A DNA stretch of 64,000 nt from JAWLGZ01 sp041690635 (GTDB taxonomy: Bacteria > Pseudomonadota > Gammaproteobacteria > Thiohalomonadales > Thiohalomonadaceae). The DNA is taken from positions 62,001-126,000 of the forward strand of contig JAWLGZ010000001.1 of NCBI GenBank assembly GCA_041690635.1, given 5' to 3'. Made by a program: the position numbers and the translations under genes. The stretch's first letter is position 1; every line of letters begins with the position of its first letter. Positions 50,125 through 59,427 of the stretch are shown piece after piece. A model generated the notes under the pieces. That model searched no databases and had not been told where the DNA came from. It saw only the letters and a program-made list of their open reading frames with translations.

Positions 50125-51882
50125 ATGGAAATGGCAATAAACGAGTTTGTGGTCAACACCAGCTCCGAACTACAGCAGGTACTCGATCAGTACCATCCGA
50201 TCTCCGACCTCCGCCTCGGTGAAGTACTGCTCGAACGGAATATCATCACGCGCGAGCAGTTGCAGATTGCCCTCGAACACCCGCACGCCAAGCACGCACA
50301 CCTGGGGCAGGTCCTGGTTGAGCTTGGGATGGCAACCCGGGAGCAGATCAATCTCGCCCTCTCGCGCAAGCTCGGTATCCCTTTCGTGCGGGTTGCCGGA
50401 TATCCGGTTCCACCCGAAGTCATCGCTCTCGTGCCGCCGGAGGTTGCGATTGAGCACCTCCTCCTGCCGATCGGTTTCCACGGAAACCGGCTGGTGGTGG
50501 CGATGGAAAACCCCCTCGACTGGGCGGCCCTGGATATTCTCAGAATACAGACCAACCGCCCCATCGAGCCGGTCATCACCTCCAGCAACGAGATCAGCGA
50601 GGCACTCGAGCGCTACTACCGCCAAGGCAACGAGGCGGAGTTCGAGGCGATGGTGGATGACCTGGATATCCGCCATGAGGAGGATGAAGACGACAAGGCC
50701 GATCCGGTCTATGTGGTGGAGCAGGAGGCGCAGAGACGCCCCATTGTGCGTCTGGTGAACGCCATCATCATGCAGGGAATCGTCAAGCGTGCATCGGACA
50801 TCAATGTACGACCGGAGAAGGAGCGCGTGGGGATCTATTACCGCATCGATGGCAAGGTCCATTTTTCCCGCTCGCTCAACAAACAATCGCTTCCTGCCCT
50901 GGTCAGCCGCATCAAGATCATGGGGCGGATGAATATTGCCGAGCGGCGGCTGCCGCAGGACGGCGCGGCACGGGTGGTCCGCGACGGCAAGGCAATCGAC
51001 CTGCGTATATCCATCATGCCGACCGTCAAGGGTGAGAGTGTGGTCATCCGCATCCTGGACACCAGCGCCGGCATCAAGTCGTTGGAGCAGTTGGGCCTCG
51101 GCGACCGGGAACAGAAGCTCCTCAGCCGCATCATCAGCCACAACCACGGGATCTTCCTCACCACCGGACCGACCGGGTCGGGCAAGTCGACCACACTCTA
51201 TGCGCTGCTGCAGGAGGTCAAACGCGGCAATCCGCACATCATCACGGTCGAGGACCCGGTGGAGTACGAGATCGCGGGGGTGGAGCAGGTACAGGTGAAG
51301 TCACAGATCGGCTACACCTTCGCCGAGGCGCTGCGACACATTCTCCGCCACGACCCCGACGTGGTGATGATTGGCGAGATCCGCGATCTGGAGACAGCAC
51401 GTATCGCCAACAAGGCCGCGCTCACCGGCCATCTGGTACTCAGCACCCTGCACACCAACGACGCGGCCAGCACGGTTACGCGCCTAATCGACATGGGTAT
51501 CGAGCCGTTCCTGCTCAGTTCCACCCTGCTCGGGGTGATGGCCCAGCGGCTGATTCGCGTCAACTGCCCCCACTGTCTGGCCGAAGAGAGCGTCACGCAG
51601 GAGGTGCGGGAGACATTGGGCATCTCACAGGACGAGGTGTTCTATCGCGGCGCCGGCTGCGAGGAGTGCAACGACACCGGTTATCTGGGCCGGGTGTCGG
51701 TCTGTGAGGTACTGGAAATAACCCCCCGTATCGCGAGCCTCATCAACACCGGTGCCAGCACCCAAGCCATCAAGGAAGCCGCCCTCGCGGAGGGAATGAA
51801 CGCCCTGACGGAGAATGCCCTGACGCTCGCCCGGACCAGAAAGACCTCACTGGAGGAGGTTTTCTCGGTGCGGCTGGAGTAG
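50125..51882 (+). CDS. PilB/GspE-type secretion ATPase with MshEN domain
   Basis: A 585-residue hexameric ATPase powering type IV pilus or type II secretion assembly. The N-terminal repeat-rich segment (about 30-165: LGEVLLERNIITREQL, LGQVLVELGMATREQI) looks like MshEN, which binds c-di-GMP in some members. Then come the N2 domain, Walker A GPTGSGKST (about 348), Asp box EDPVEYE, Walker B, a His box, and the zinc motif CPHC...CEEC. No pilC, pilD or other pilus gene is adjacent, so the machine it serves is unknown. ATG 50125 is chosen; ATG 50131 is possible. Confidence 0.92.
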   Translation: MEMAINEFVVNTSSELQQVLDQYHPISDLRLGEVLLERNIITREQLQIALEHPHAKHAHLGQVLVELGMATREQINLALSRKLGIPFVRVAGYPVPPEVIALVPPEVAIEHLLLPIGFHGNRLVVAMENPLDWAALDILRIQTNRPIEPVITSSNEISEALERYYRQGNEAEFEAMVDDLDIRHEEDEDDKADPVYVVEQEAQRRPIVRLVNAIIMQGIVKRASDINVRPEKERVGIYYRIDGKVHFSRSLNKQSLPALVSRIKIMGRMNIAERRLPQDGAARVVRDGKAIDLRISIMPTVKGESVVIRILDTSAGIKSLEQLGLGDREQKLLSRIISHNHGIFLTTGPTGSGKSTTLYALLQEVKRGNPHIITVEDPVEYEIAGVEQVQVKSQIGYTFAEALRHILRHDPDVVMIGEIRDLETARIANKAALTGHLVLSTLHTNDAASTVTRLIDMGIEPFLLSSTLLGVMAQRLIRVNCPHCLAEESVTQEVRETLGISQDEVFYRGAGCEECNDTGYLGRVSVCEVLEITPRIASLINTGASTQAIKEAALAEGMNALTENALTLARTRKTSLEEVFSVRLE

Positions 51883-51914
51883 GTGGTCGGTGGTCGGTGG
51901 TCAGTGGTCAGTTC
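51883..51914. repeat. Short GGTCGGT/GGTCAGT heptamer run
   Basis: Four heptamer words directly after the PilB-like stop codon, in the convergent gap to the FAD reductase gene. The only GGTCGGT occurrence outside the flagellar cluster in this window. Confidence 0.85.
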
Positions 51915-51934
51915 CAAGTCGCAAGAGATTTCCT

Positions 51935-53047
51935 TCACGCTTCACGCAAGACCGGCTGTCCGCGATGCAGGAACCAGCGATCCATCACCACGTGCCGGGC
52001 AAACCACCGGTTGGTCAGCAGGTAGCGGGCGAGTCGCTTACGTAGCGACTCCGGTAACAGCGGCCCGGGTTCGGGTGCCTGGCGGCGGCCAAACCGTTCC
52101 GTCAGCCGCTCTTCATAGAGGGCCAGGGAGGCCCCGCTGTAATCGCTCGACATGGCGATCACCTCGGCAGCCATGATCCCCGACTCGATGGCGGGTCGTA
52201 TCCCCTCTCCGCTCTGGGGATAGGCCAGCCCCGCCGCGTCTCCGACCAGCACGACTCCCTCGCCGACGATGGTGCGCGGGGCATGGCCGTACAGCAGATA
52301 GGCGTGGCCCTTCGGCCGCGCAGGTAGTGCAGCCGACAACCGGCCCTCACGCCGGAGGAACGCGATAAAGTGCTCCACGTGCTCGGCAAGTCCGTGACTA
52401 TCCTCACGGCCAAGACCGACGTTCAGGTACCGCCCCTTGCGAAAACACCAGGCGTAGCCCTTCAGGTCGTCACAGAAGTAGAGTTCCGGTGTCTCCGGCG
52501 CCACTGCGCAATCGCCGGGCCCTTCGAGCGCAAATTCGACCTCCTGGGCCGCCACCACCGATTCGCCCCGGCCGACGACATTTCCAAGCTGGCGCGAAAC
52601 AGGGCAGAAGTGTCCACCCGCACCCACCACCACCGACGCACGAACGCGCCCGTTTGCGATCCATGCGTCGCCGTCCCGCTCGAGCGCGGTGAGCGATTGG
52701 CCAAGTTCCAAGCGGGCACCGGAACGGGCGAGCAGGTAGTCGTCGAACTCCCGCCGCAGAATGCCGTAACTCACCGGTTCCTCGTAGCGGGCCTCCACCA
52801 CCTCCCCGCCGATCTGTCCCACCCGAAAACCGGTGATCGGCTGCAGCACGCGATCGCTGCGGTACGCAACGGCATCGAGTTGCAGCGTTTCGATCACCGC
52901 CGGCGTGATCCATCCGGCACACACCTTGTCACGGGGAAAGCGGGCCTTGTCCAGCACGATGACGTCGAGCCCGGCCCGCCCGAGACGCCAGGCACAGGCC
53001 GAACCCGCCGGACCTCCGCCGACCACCAGCACGTCACAGTGCTTCAA
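51935..53047 (-). CDS. FAD-dependent reductase, geranylgeranyl-reductase family
   Basis: A 370-residue flavoprotein: dinucleotide motif VVGGGPAGSACAWRLGRAG (10-28), CAGWITP, and the second FAD signature GEGVVLVGDAAGLAYPQSGEGIRPAIESG near 255-283. Members reduce double bonds of isoprenoid or lipid chains. Its start overlaps the end of the CFA synthase gene by 4 bp, making it the last gene of a four-gene lipid-like operon; a lipid substrate is an inference from that context. Confidence 0.88.
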   Translation of the reverse strand: MKHCDVLVVGGGPAGSACAWRLGRAGLDVIVLDKARFPRDKVCAGWITPAVIETLQLDAVAYRSDRVLQPITGFRVGQIGGEVVEARYEEPVSYGILRREFDDYLLARSGARLELGQSLTALERDGDAWIANGRVRASVVVGAGGHFCPVSRQLGNVVGRGESVVAAQEVEFALEGPGDCAVAPETPELYFCDDLKGYAWCFRKGRYLNVGLGREDSHGLAEHVEHFIAFLRREGRLSAALPARPKGHAYLLYGHAPRTIVGEGVVLVGDAAGLAYPQSGEGIRPAIESGIMAAEVIAMSSDYSGASLALYEERLTERFGRRQAPEPGPLLPESLRKRLARYLLTNRWFARHVVMDRWFLHRGQPVLREA

Positions 53048-54333
53048 GGGTTTGCTCCGGCGTAGAGATGGGCCCGGGTCAGCGGCAGGTCATTGTTGCG
53101 CTGCCGGGTGAACAGCACCTGGAACAGTTGCAGGTTGCCCGTGGTGAAGGCGGCAATCGAACCGGCGAGATAGAGTCGCCAGGCACGCACGAAGAAGGGG
53201 TCGTACATCCGTTCCACCTCGGTTCGCCCGGTTTCGAAGCGCTCCAGCCAGTGACGCAGGGTTGCGGCGTAGTGCATGCGCAGGTTTTCCACGTCGAGGA
53301 TCGAAAAGGCCCACGGCTCGAAGATGTTCATCATCTCCTGCAGGGTGGGCGGATAAGCACCGGGAAAGATGCGCCGTTCGATCCAGGCATTCATCGGGTT
53401 GGGACGGTTACGGCCGATGGAGTGAATCAACCCGCGGCCGTCCGCCGTGAGTGTCCGATCGATGGTTGCACCGAGATCGCGATAGCACTCGGTACCCACA
53501 TGTTCGAGCATGCCGACCGAGACAAACGCATCGAAGCGGCCTGCGATGTTTCTGTAGTCGTCGAGAACGTATTCGACCCGGTCCTCCAGTCCCTCGGCAC
53601 GTGCTCGCTCCCGGGCATGACCGACCTGCTCCTCCGAGATGTTGAAGGCGGTCACCCGCACCCCGTAATGGCGTGCCATGTGACGGGCCAGGGAGCCCCA
53701 GCCACAACCGGCCTCGACCACGCGCTCTCCCGGCTTAAGGCGGAGTTTCCGGCAGACGTGATCCATCTTCGACCGCTGCGCCGTCTCAAGGTCTGTCTGC
53801 GCATCGGTGAAATAGGCGCAGGTGTAGACCATCTCATGGTCGAGCCAAAGACGGTAGAAGTCGTTGCCGAGGTCATAGTGGTGCCGGATATTGTCGCGCG
53901 AACCGCCCAACGTGTTGCGCCGCCGGCCGCTCATGCGCCCCAGGAGCCGCCAGACCCGGCCCGGTATCTCGCCGGAATCGGCTGCGCGCTCCAGGCCGAT
54001 AAAGCTGCTCTCCAGAAAGCACACCAGGTCGCCGTCCACATCGATGCCGCCGCTGGCATAGGCGTCGCCGAAGTGGAGATCGGGCTGGCGCAGAAGACGC
54101 AGAAGCGCATCACGATCACGAAACGTAACGCGGGCGACAGGAGTGCCCCTCGGCCTTCGGACCGGCTCCCCATCCCACAGGCGCAGTTCAATGGGTGGAT
54201 CACCCAGGAGATCGAGGAGACGTCCGGCCAGCCAGCGGTCCACGGTGGTCGGACTTCTGCTCGGCCGGGCCGTGCGAACCCCGACTCGACGGTTTGCGGG
54301 AAGCGAGAGCAGATGTCCCTTCTGACTCTTCAT
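53044..54333 (-). CDS. Cyclopropane-fatty-acyl-phospholipid synthase family methyltransferase
   Basis: A 429-residue SAM-dependent enzyme transferring a methylene to unsaturated lipid chains. Motifs: DNIRHHYDLGNDFYRLWLDHEMVYTCAYF, the SAM loop VVEAGCGWGSLARHMA (about 205-220), GVRVTAFNISEEQ, and VSVGMLEHVG with the active-site-region Glu. ATG 54333 (MKSQKGH) is preferred because GGAGG lies 8 bp before it; an in-frame TTG at 54372 would overlap the upstream stop. Confidence 0.92.
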   Translation of the reverse strand: MKSQKGHLLSLPANRRVGVRTARPSRSPTTVDRWLAGRLLDLLGDPPIELRLWDGEPVRRPRGTPVARVTFRDRDALLRLLRQPDLHFGDAYASGGIDVDGDLVCFLESSFIGLERAADSGEIPGRVWRLLGRMSGRRRNTLGGSRDNIRHHYDLGNDFYRLWLDHEMVYTCAYFTDAQTDLETAQRSKMDHVCRKLRLKPGERVVEAGCGWGSLARHMARHYGVRVTAFNISEEQVGHARERARAEGLEDRVEYVLDDYRNIAGRFDAFVSVGMLEHVGTECYRDLGATIDRTLTADGRGLIHSIGRNRPNPMNAWIERRIFPGAYPPTLQEMMNIFEPWAFSILDVENLRMHYAATLRHWLERFETGRTEVERMYDPFFVRAWRLYLAGSIAAFTTGNLQLFQVLFTRQRNNDLPLTRAHLYAGANP

Positions 54334-54368
54334 GCTGCAGCCTCCGTTAGCTTGCAATCGACGCATCT

Positions 54369-55016
54369 TCAAGCATCGGCCGATTTAACTGTATTTCGGC
54401 AGTGCAGCATTTTCCAATAACCGAACAGATTGACGTTGTGCGTTCCGACCACCTCAAGGCCGGTCTCTTCGAGGAACTGATCGAGATCCAGATCCGGGCG
54501 GAACCCGGCGAGCCTGGAGATCGGTTTCAGCATCCCCTCCACCGCAGACAGCACCCGGTTGTGGGAGAGGAAGTGGTTGGCAATGAAGATGTCGCCCCCG
54601 GGCTTGCAAACCCGTCGCATCTCCCTTACCAGCGCCACCGGGTCCGGCACCACGGACACCACATACATCGCCACGACCCGGTCGAAACTGCTTTCGGGAA
54701 AGGTCATCGCCTCCGCATCCATCTCCTGCACGGAGACGGTGTGCAGCCCCGTTCGGGTGATGCGCCGGCGCGCCTTCTCAAGCATCTCGCGCGAGATGTC
54801 GATACCGATCACACGAACCTCGGGGGGATAGAGCGGGAGCGACAGTCCAGTCCCCACTCCGACCTCCAGCACATTGTCCCCGGGCTGCAGATCCAGCGTG
54901 CGGACGATGAGTTCGCGCCCCGGGTGGAAAATGGGTCCGAACAGAACGTCATAGATGCCGGCGTATCGCCGGTAGGCATTCAAAATTGCTTCCGTGTTCA
55001 CCTGCCCTCTCTCCAT
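54369..55016 (-). CDS. SAM-dependent methyltransferase, PmtA/UbiE-like
   Basis: A class I methyltransferase of about 215 residues. Motif I is VLEVGVGTGLSLPLY, followed by VIGIDISREMLEKARRR, and the segment YDVLFGPIFHPGRELIVRTLDLQPGDN resembles Rhodobacter-type phosphatidylethanolamine N-methyltransferase (PmtA). Clustering with CFA synthase supports a lipid substrate, but demethylmenaquinone-type methyltransferases look similar. The start is uncertain: ATG 55016 or GTG 55001, the latter with GAGAGGG just before it. Confidence 0.82.
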   Translation of the reverse strand: MERGQVNTEAILNAYRRYAGIYDVLFGPIFHPGRELIVRTLDLQPGDNVLEVGVGTGLSLPLYPPEVRVIGIDISREMLEKARRRITRTGLHTVSVQEMDAEAMTFPESSFDRVVAMYVVSVVPDPVALVREMRRVCKPGGDIFIANHFLSHNRVLSAVEGMLKPISRLAGFRPDLDLDQFLEETGLEVVGTHNVNLFGYWKMLHCRNTVKSADA

Positions 55017-55095
55017 CTTCTTTTCGTTGTCCCCCGGCACCGGGCGAATAGCAGCTTCCGGACCAGCCCAGGCTGAAGAGGGCTCATCCGCGTCA

Positions 55096-55815
55096 TCAAG
55101 GCGCAATCAGTTCATTACTGACGTCACGCACCCCGTCGACGTACCACACGTCATGCTCGGCTGCATCCCGCTGTTCACGACTGGGCACATTGCCCGCGAG
55201 GATCACGCAGAAGTTCTCGGCTCGCACCGTGATCCGGCTGGCATCCACCCAGCGGTCCTTTTCGAGAACCAGCTTCACCGCGTCCGCCACCTCCCCGTCG
55301 TTGTCGATCCGATCCGGCTCGCTCAAGCGGTTCTCCACCTCCGTTGTCCCGGGGATCCACCACGCCAGGACCTCGGCCAGTCTACAGTGGGAAAGGCTGA
55401 AGACATCACCCTCGAGCCTCACCCGCCCCTCCCGGACATTGAAGGTGATCGCCCCCTGGCAGTCGGCGATCTCGCGCACCACCTCCAGTGAGCCGTCGTT
55501 GTGGGCAATCCGGATATCGTGCCGCGCGAAAACCGGCTCACTGGTCAGAATGTCACGCAGACGGTCGCGGATGGCCCCGTCGCCCATCACCTCCGCCGGC
55601 CGCACCCGGATGTGATCCTCGAACGCCAGAATACCCGGGAACCCGGATACGATCGCCGTCGCGGCCCGTTTCGCGCGCATCTCGACCGCCTCGCCGTTCA
55701 GTTGGGCGCGGCCACTGCGCACCTCCAGTCGAATGGCATTCCGGTGCAGATTGACGCGGGTATCCGCCTCCAGCGCCGCGTTCAGGGCTCGCTCCAGATT
55801 CTCGTCACTGGCCAT
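55096..55815 (-). CDS. Triple BON-domain protein
   Basis: A 239-residue protein built of three BON-like repeats (about 5-72, 80-150, 160-238), each with the VxVxxGxVxLxGxV strand pattern: LEVRSGRAQLNGEAVEM, FNVREGRVRLEGDVFSL, VRAENFCVILAGNVPS. BON domains are thought to contact membranes or ligands. No signal peptide is evident. It lies 79 bp upstream of the methyltransferase gene in the same direction, first in the lipid-like operon. Function unknown. Confidence 0.8.
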   Translation of the reverse strand: MASDENLERALNAALEADTRVNLHRNAIRLEVRSGRAQLNGEAVEMRAKRAATAIVSGFPGILAFEDHIRVRPAEVMGDGAIRDRLRDILTSEPVFARHDIRIAHNDGSLEVVREIADCQGAITFNVREGRVRLEGDVFSLSHCRLAEVLAWWIPGTTEVENRLSEPDRIDNDGEVADAVKLVLEKDRWVDASRITVRAENFCVILAGNVPSREQRDAAEHDVWYVDGVRDVSNELIAP

Positions 55816-56040
55816 CGGTGCGCTCCCTCTCCACTCTCCCTACCCGGCAAGTCTAGACCGCAATTCTCACCAGAAGCCGTAGTGCGAACGGGGATGCAAT
55901 CGGATGACGGGTGATAGGTCCGTCGAGGGTGCGGTCCCCTCGTACCGATCACCTGCCGTTCCTGCCCGGTGACGAAGCGATCTCACGCTCATGATCCGAG
56001 AGGGCTTCGCCGTCGGCCCGACACAACGCGGGAACGGTGA

Positions 56041-56225
56041 CTAGAGCACCGATCAGATAAATGGAACGTTGTCCTTAAAAGCCGGCCAGCTGTAGGAGCC
56101 CGCCCCCGCGGGCGAATGGGCCTACCGGAGCAAATCCAGGGCTGAAGCGGCTTTGCCGCTATTCGCCCGGAGGGCCGGGCTCCTACAGATTAAGCAACAC
56201 TCGGTTTAGCTGTTCGGTGCTCTAG
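56041..56225. mobile_element. MITE-like 185-bp element with 12-bp perfect terminal inverted repeats
   Basis: It starts CTAGAGCACCGA and ends TCGGTGCTCTAG. Beyond the 12 perfect bases the inverted repeats continue imperfectly for about 20 more bp. Inside sits an inverted pair of another REP type (TGTAGGAGCC ... GGCTCCTACA, 56091-56187). No ORF is present. The right end supplies the transketolase stop codon (TAG of CTAG). The 225 bp to its left (55816-56040) hold nothing I recognise. Confidence 0.55.
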
Positions 56226-58255
56226 CGGCCGGTCAACGCCAGCGCTCGCTGGACGATGTGGTCCACGGAAAAACCGAACCGGGCCAGGTTTTCGGCGCCG
56301 GGGGCGCTTGCGCCGAAGCGGTCGATGCCGATCACCGCCCCCTTCTCGCCCACCCACTCGCACCAGCCGAAGCTGGCGCCCGCCTCGACTGCCAGGCGTA
56401 GCGTAACCCCCGGGGGCAAGACTTCATCCCGATACACCTGTGGCTGGGCACGAAACAGCTCCCAGCACGGCATGCTGATCACACGGGCATAGAGATTATG
56501 GCGGGTCGCCAGCTGTCCCTGGGCGGCGACCGCCAGGTGTACCTCGGAGCCCGAAGCCAACAGCAACAGATCGGGTGCCCCGTTGACCTCGCGTGCCAGT
56601 ACGTAGGCCCCGCGCAGCACACCTTCTGCGGCACCGGTGCGGGCGTGGCCGCGATCGAACACCGGCAGCTTCTGCCGGGTCAGGAGAATTATGGTCGGTC
56701 CCTCGCGGCGCTGCAGGGCGGCCATCAAGGCGTACACGGTCTCGTTGGCATCAGCGGGGCGGACAACATGCATGCCGGGCATAGCACGAAAGGAGGCCAG
56801 GTGCTCGATCGGCTGATGGGTGGGCCCGTCCTCGCCCAGGGCGATGGAGTCGTGGCTGAGCAGATAGATCACCGGCAGCCCGGTGAGGGCCGCCAGCCGG
56901 ATCGCGGGCCGGGCGTAGTCGGTGAAAATGAAAAAGGTGGAGGCAAAGGGGCGCACCCCGCCGTGCAGCGCCAGGCCTGACGAGGCGGCGCACATGAGGT
57001 GTTCGCGAACGCCCCAGTGGATGTTGCGCCCCGCGTAGCTATCCGGCACGAAGTCGCCAGCCCCCGGCATCGTCGCCTGGGTGGATGAGGCGAGATCGGC
57101 GGCACCGCCCATCAACTCCGGAATGGTGCCCGCGAAGTGGTTCAACACGCGGCTCATCGCCTTGCGCGTGGCGATCTGATGCTCCGTCGGGTCGAAGACC
57201 GGCGGTTCGGCCGACCACCCCGCCGGCAGCTCGCCGGCGATTGCCCGCTCGAGCTCGCGGGCCGCTTCCGGGTAGTTCACCCGATACGCCTCCAGGCGTT
57301 TCAGCCAGGCGTGCTCTTCCCGTTCTCCACGCGCGAGCGCCTGTCGCATGTGCTCCGCCACCGCCTCCGGAACGAGGAATTGCGCCTCTTCCGGCCAGCC
57401 GTAGCGGCGCTTGGTCTCCCGCACCTCATCCGCCCCGAGCGGCGCCCCGTGCGCGGCCGCCTGGTCCTGCAAGGTGGGGGCACCGAAGGCGATATGGGAG
57501 CGAAGAATGATCAGTGACGGGCGATCCGCCTGCAGCCGCGCCGCCTCGAAGGCGGCATCCAGCGCCGCCAGATCCTCGGCCCGCTCGCCCAGATTCTGCA
57601 CATGCCAGCCGTAGGCCTCGAAGCGGCGGGAGACCTCTTCCGTGAAGGTCTGGCGGGTGTCGCCGTCGATGGTGATGTGATTGTCGTCGTAGAGCACCGT
57701 GAGCTTGCCGAGCCGCAGGTGGCCCGCCAGGGAGGCCGCCTCGTGGGACGCCCCCTCCATCATGTCGCCGTCGCTGGCGAATACCCAGGTGCGGTGATCG
57801 ACGACGGGGATGTGGTCCCGGTTGTAGCGGGTCGCCAGGTGCGCCTCGGCCATCGCCATCCCCACCGCATTCATGAACCCCTGCCCCAGGGGACCGGTGG
57901 TCGCCTCCACCCCCGGTGTCACCCCGAACTCCGGGTGCCCCGGTGTGCGGCTCCCCCACTGCCTGAAGCGGCGCAACTCCTCGAGTGGCAGGTCGTACCC
58001 GGTCAGGTGGAGCAGCGCGTACTGCAGCATCGACGCATGACCGTTGGAGAGAATGAAACGGTCGCGGTCGAACCAGCGCGGGTTCGCCGGGTTGTGTGTG
58101 AGATGGCGCATGAACAGCACATAACCGGCCGGCGCAAGCGCCATCGGGGTGCCGGGATGGCCGGAGGCGGCCTGTTCCACCGCGTCGATGGCGAGCGTAC
58201 GGACGGTCGCAACACCAAGGGCGTCGAGTTCCCCCGAACGGGCCAGGTCGTTCAC
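56222..58255 (-). CDS. tkt: Transketolase
   Basis: A thiamine-diphosphate enzyme of the pentose-phosphate or Calvin cycle. The 677-residue product shows AIDAVEQAASGHPGTPMALAPAGYVLF, the TPP motif SDGDMMEGASHEAASLAGHLRLGKLTVLYDDN, GVREHLMCAASSGLALHGG with the catalytic Glu, and STFFIFTDYARPAIRLAAL. GTG 58255 (VNDLARSGELDALGVATVR) is taken as start because the upstream open frame has no transketolase sequence and overlaps the neighbouring gene. It lies 14 bp after the membrane protein gene. Confidence 0.94.
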   Translation of the reverse strand: MNDLARSGELDALGVATVRTLAIDAVEQAASGHPGTPMALAPAGYVLFMRHLTHNPANPRWFDRDRFILSNGHASMLQYALLHLTGYDLPLEELRRFRQWGSRTPGHPEFGVTPGVEATTGPLGQGFMNAVGMAMAEAHLATRYNRDHIPVVDHRTWVFASDGDMMEGASHEAASLAGHLRLGKLTVLYDDNHITIDGDTRQTFTEEVSRRFEAYGWHVQNLGERAEDLAALDAAFEAARLQADRPSLIILRSHIAFGAPTLQDQAAAHGAPLGADEVRETKRRYGWPEEAQFLVPEAVAEHMRQALARGEREEHAWLKRLEAYRVNYPEAARELERAIAGELPAGWSAEPPVFDPTEHQIATRKAMSRVLNHFAGTIPELMGGAADLASSTQATMPGAGDFVPDSYAGRNIHWGVREHLMCAASSGLALHGGVRPFASTFFIFTDYARPAIRLAALTGLPVIYLLSHDSIALGEDGPTHQPIEHLASFRAMPGMHVVRPADANETVYALMAALQRREGPTIILLTRQKLPVFDRGHARTGAAEGVLRGAYVLAREVNGAPDLLLLASGSEVHLAVAAQGQLATRHNLYARVISMPCWELFRAQPQVYRDEVLPPGVTLRLAVEAGASFGWCEWVGEKGAVIGIDRFGASAPGAENLARFGFSVDHIVQRALALTGR

Positions 58256-58269
58256 CGGTTCGGAGCCCG

Positions 58270-58779
58270 TCAGGCGCGGATGGTTTCGCGGCGGAGGTGT
58301 CGCCCTGCGAGCCCCTTGTAGAACCAGGCGGCAGTGAGCCCGAAGAGGATATGGGCAAGTACCGAGATCCAGTTCCTGGCCATGGCGAACCACGGGAAGA
58401 TGTCGGTGAAGCCGTAGAAATTCAGCCAGTAGAGCAGCAAGCCCAGCACGGCGCCCGCCAGAACCGCCCACTCCATCTCCAGGCGGAAGACGAGATAGCC
58501 GATCACCAAACCGTAGAAAATCGCCAGCAGGAAGTGCACCACCGCCGCCGCGAACAGGACCGGCAGGGTCAACGTCTCCGGTGGCGGCAACACTCCGGTC
58601 CCGAGCATGATGGCGGCGATCATCCGCATCGGTGCCCACGCCGAACTGGGCGTGAACAGCCCCACCAGAACCAGCTCCAGCACAAGAAACACCAAGCCGG
58701 CGAAAACGCCGGCCAGGGCCGCGCCGCGCCAGTAAGGGGAGCGCCCCGTTTCAACGCGGGAAAGGATATGGACAGCCAT
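58270..58779 (-). CDS. Small integral membrane protein of unknown function
   Basis: A 169-residue hydrophobic protein with four predicted membrane spans (about 20-40, 72-97, 103-118, 132-155) and a basic C-terminus (GLAGRHLRRETIRA). I do not recognise the family. It lies 14 bp upstream of transketolase and is probably cotranscribed. The 146-bp gap to the divergent doxX-like gene should hold both promoters. Confidence 0.75.
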   Translation of the reverse strand: MAVHILSRVETGRSPYWRGAALAGVFAGLVFLVLELVLVGLFTPSSAWAPMRMIAAIMLGTGVLPPPETLTLPVLFAAAVVHFLLAIFYGLVIGYLVFRLEMEWAVLAGAVLGLLLYWLNFYGFTDIFPWFAMARNWISVLAHILFGLTAAWFYKGLAGRHLRRETIRA

Positions 58780-58925
58780 GACGGATTCCTCCGTGAACCG
58801 AATGTCACTGCCCCAAGTGTCGCTGCATCCGGCAGGCCTGTCCGATTGAAAAGCGTTATCCCCGCACGGAGCGAGATAAGCCCGGGAACAGTGTCTTCGT
58901 TTGACATCCAGGCGCTGTCGGCTAT

Positions 58926-59402
58926 GTGAGAGTAACCCCCATTCATCGTGAGGATGCCCCTTTGGGAAATGACCGTGACCTCCCCCTGCTCGCCGGACGC
59001 CTCCTGCTCGCTCTCATTTTCGTCCTGTCGGGCGTGGACAAACTGACCCACTACAGCGCCACCCTCTCCTACATGGCCGCAGCCGGGGTCCCCGCCACAG
59101 CGTGGTTGGCCCCGATTGCCATCACCCTCGAGCTGGGTGGTGGACTGATGGTGGCGTTCGGTTTCCGGGCACGCTGGGGGGCTTGGACGCTCATTCTCTT
59201 CACCGCCTCCGTCACGCTGATGCTGCACCCTTTTTGGGCGGTCGAGGCGATTCAGATGCAAAACCAGATGTTCCACTTCCAGAAGAACCTCGCCCTCATC
59301 GGCGGGCTGCTCTACATCGCCGCCGCCGGCCCCGGCTCCTACAGTCTGGATGGACTGGAACGGGGTCTCACCAACCGCAGTCGTCGCCAACAGGGTGCGT
59401 AG
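58926..59402 (+). CDS. DoxX-family membrane protein
   Basis: A 158-residue four-span membrane protein with the DoxX pattern: LLAGRLLLALIFVLSGVDKLTHY near the N-terminus, then PIAITLELGGGLMVAFGFRARWGAWTLILFT and a closing FHFQKNLALIGGLLYIAAAG. DoxX-like proteins are linked to thiosulfate oxidation or redox stress in different lineages; the role here is unknown. Its 3' end faces the GGDEF/EAL gene. Confidence 0.88.
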   Translation: MRVTPIHREDAPLGNDRDLPLLAGRLLLALIFVLSGVDKLTHYSATLSYMAAAGVPATAWLAPIAITLELGGGLMVAFGFRARWGAWTLILFTASVTLMLHPFWAVEAIQMQNQMFHFQKNLALIGGLLYIAAAGPGSYSLDGLERGLTNRSRRQQGA

Positions 59403-59427
59403 AACGCGAGTGGCGCCTTTGTCGGCC

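Noticed and set aside
56091..56187. Member of the main REP family near transketolase
   Set aside because: The sequence (TGTAGGAGCC...) belongs to a different palindrome type and lacks the GATGGGT/ACCCATC core.
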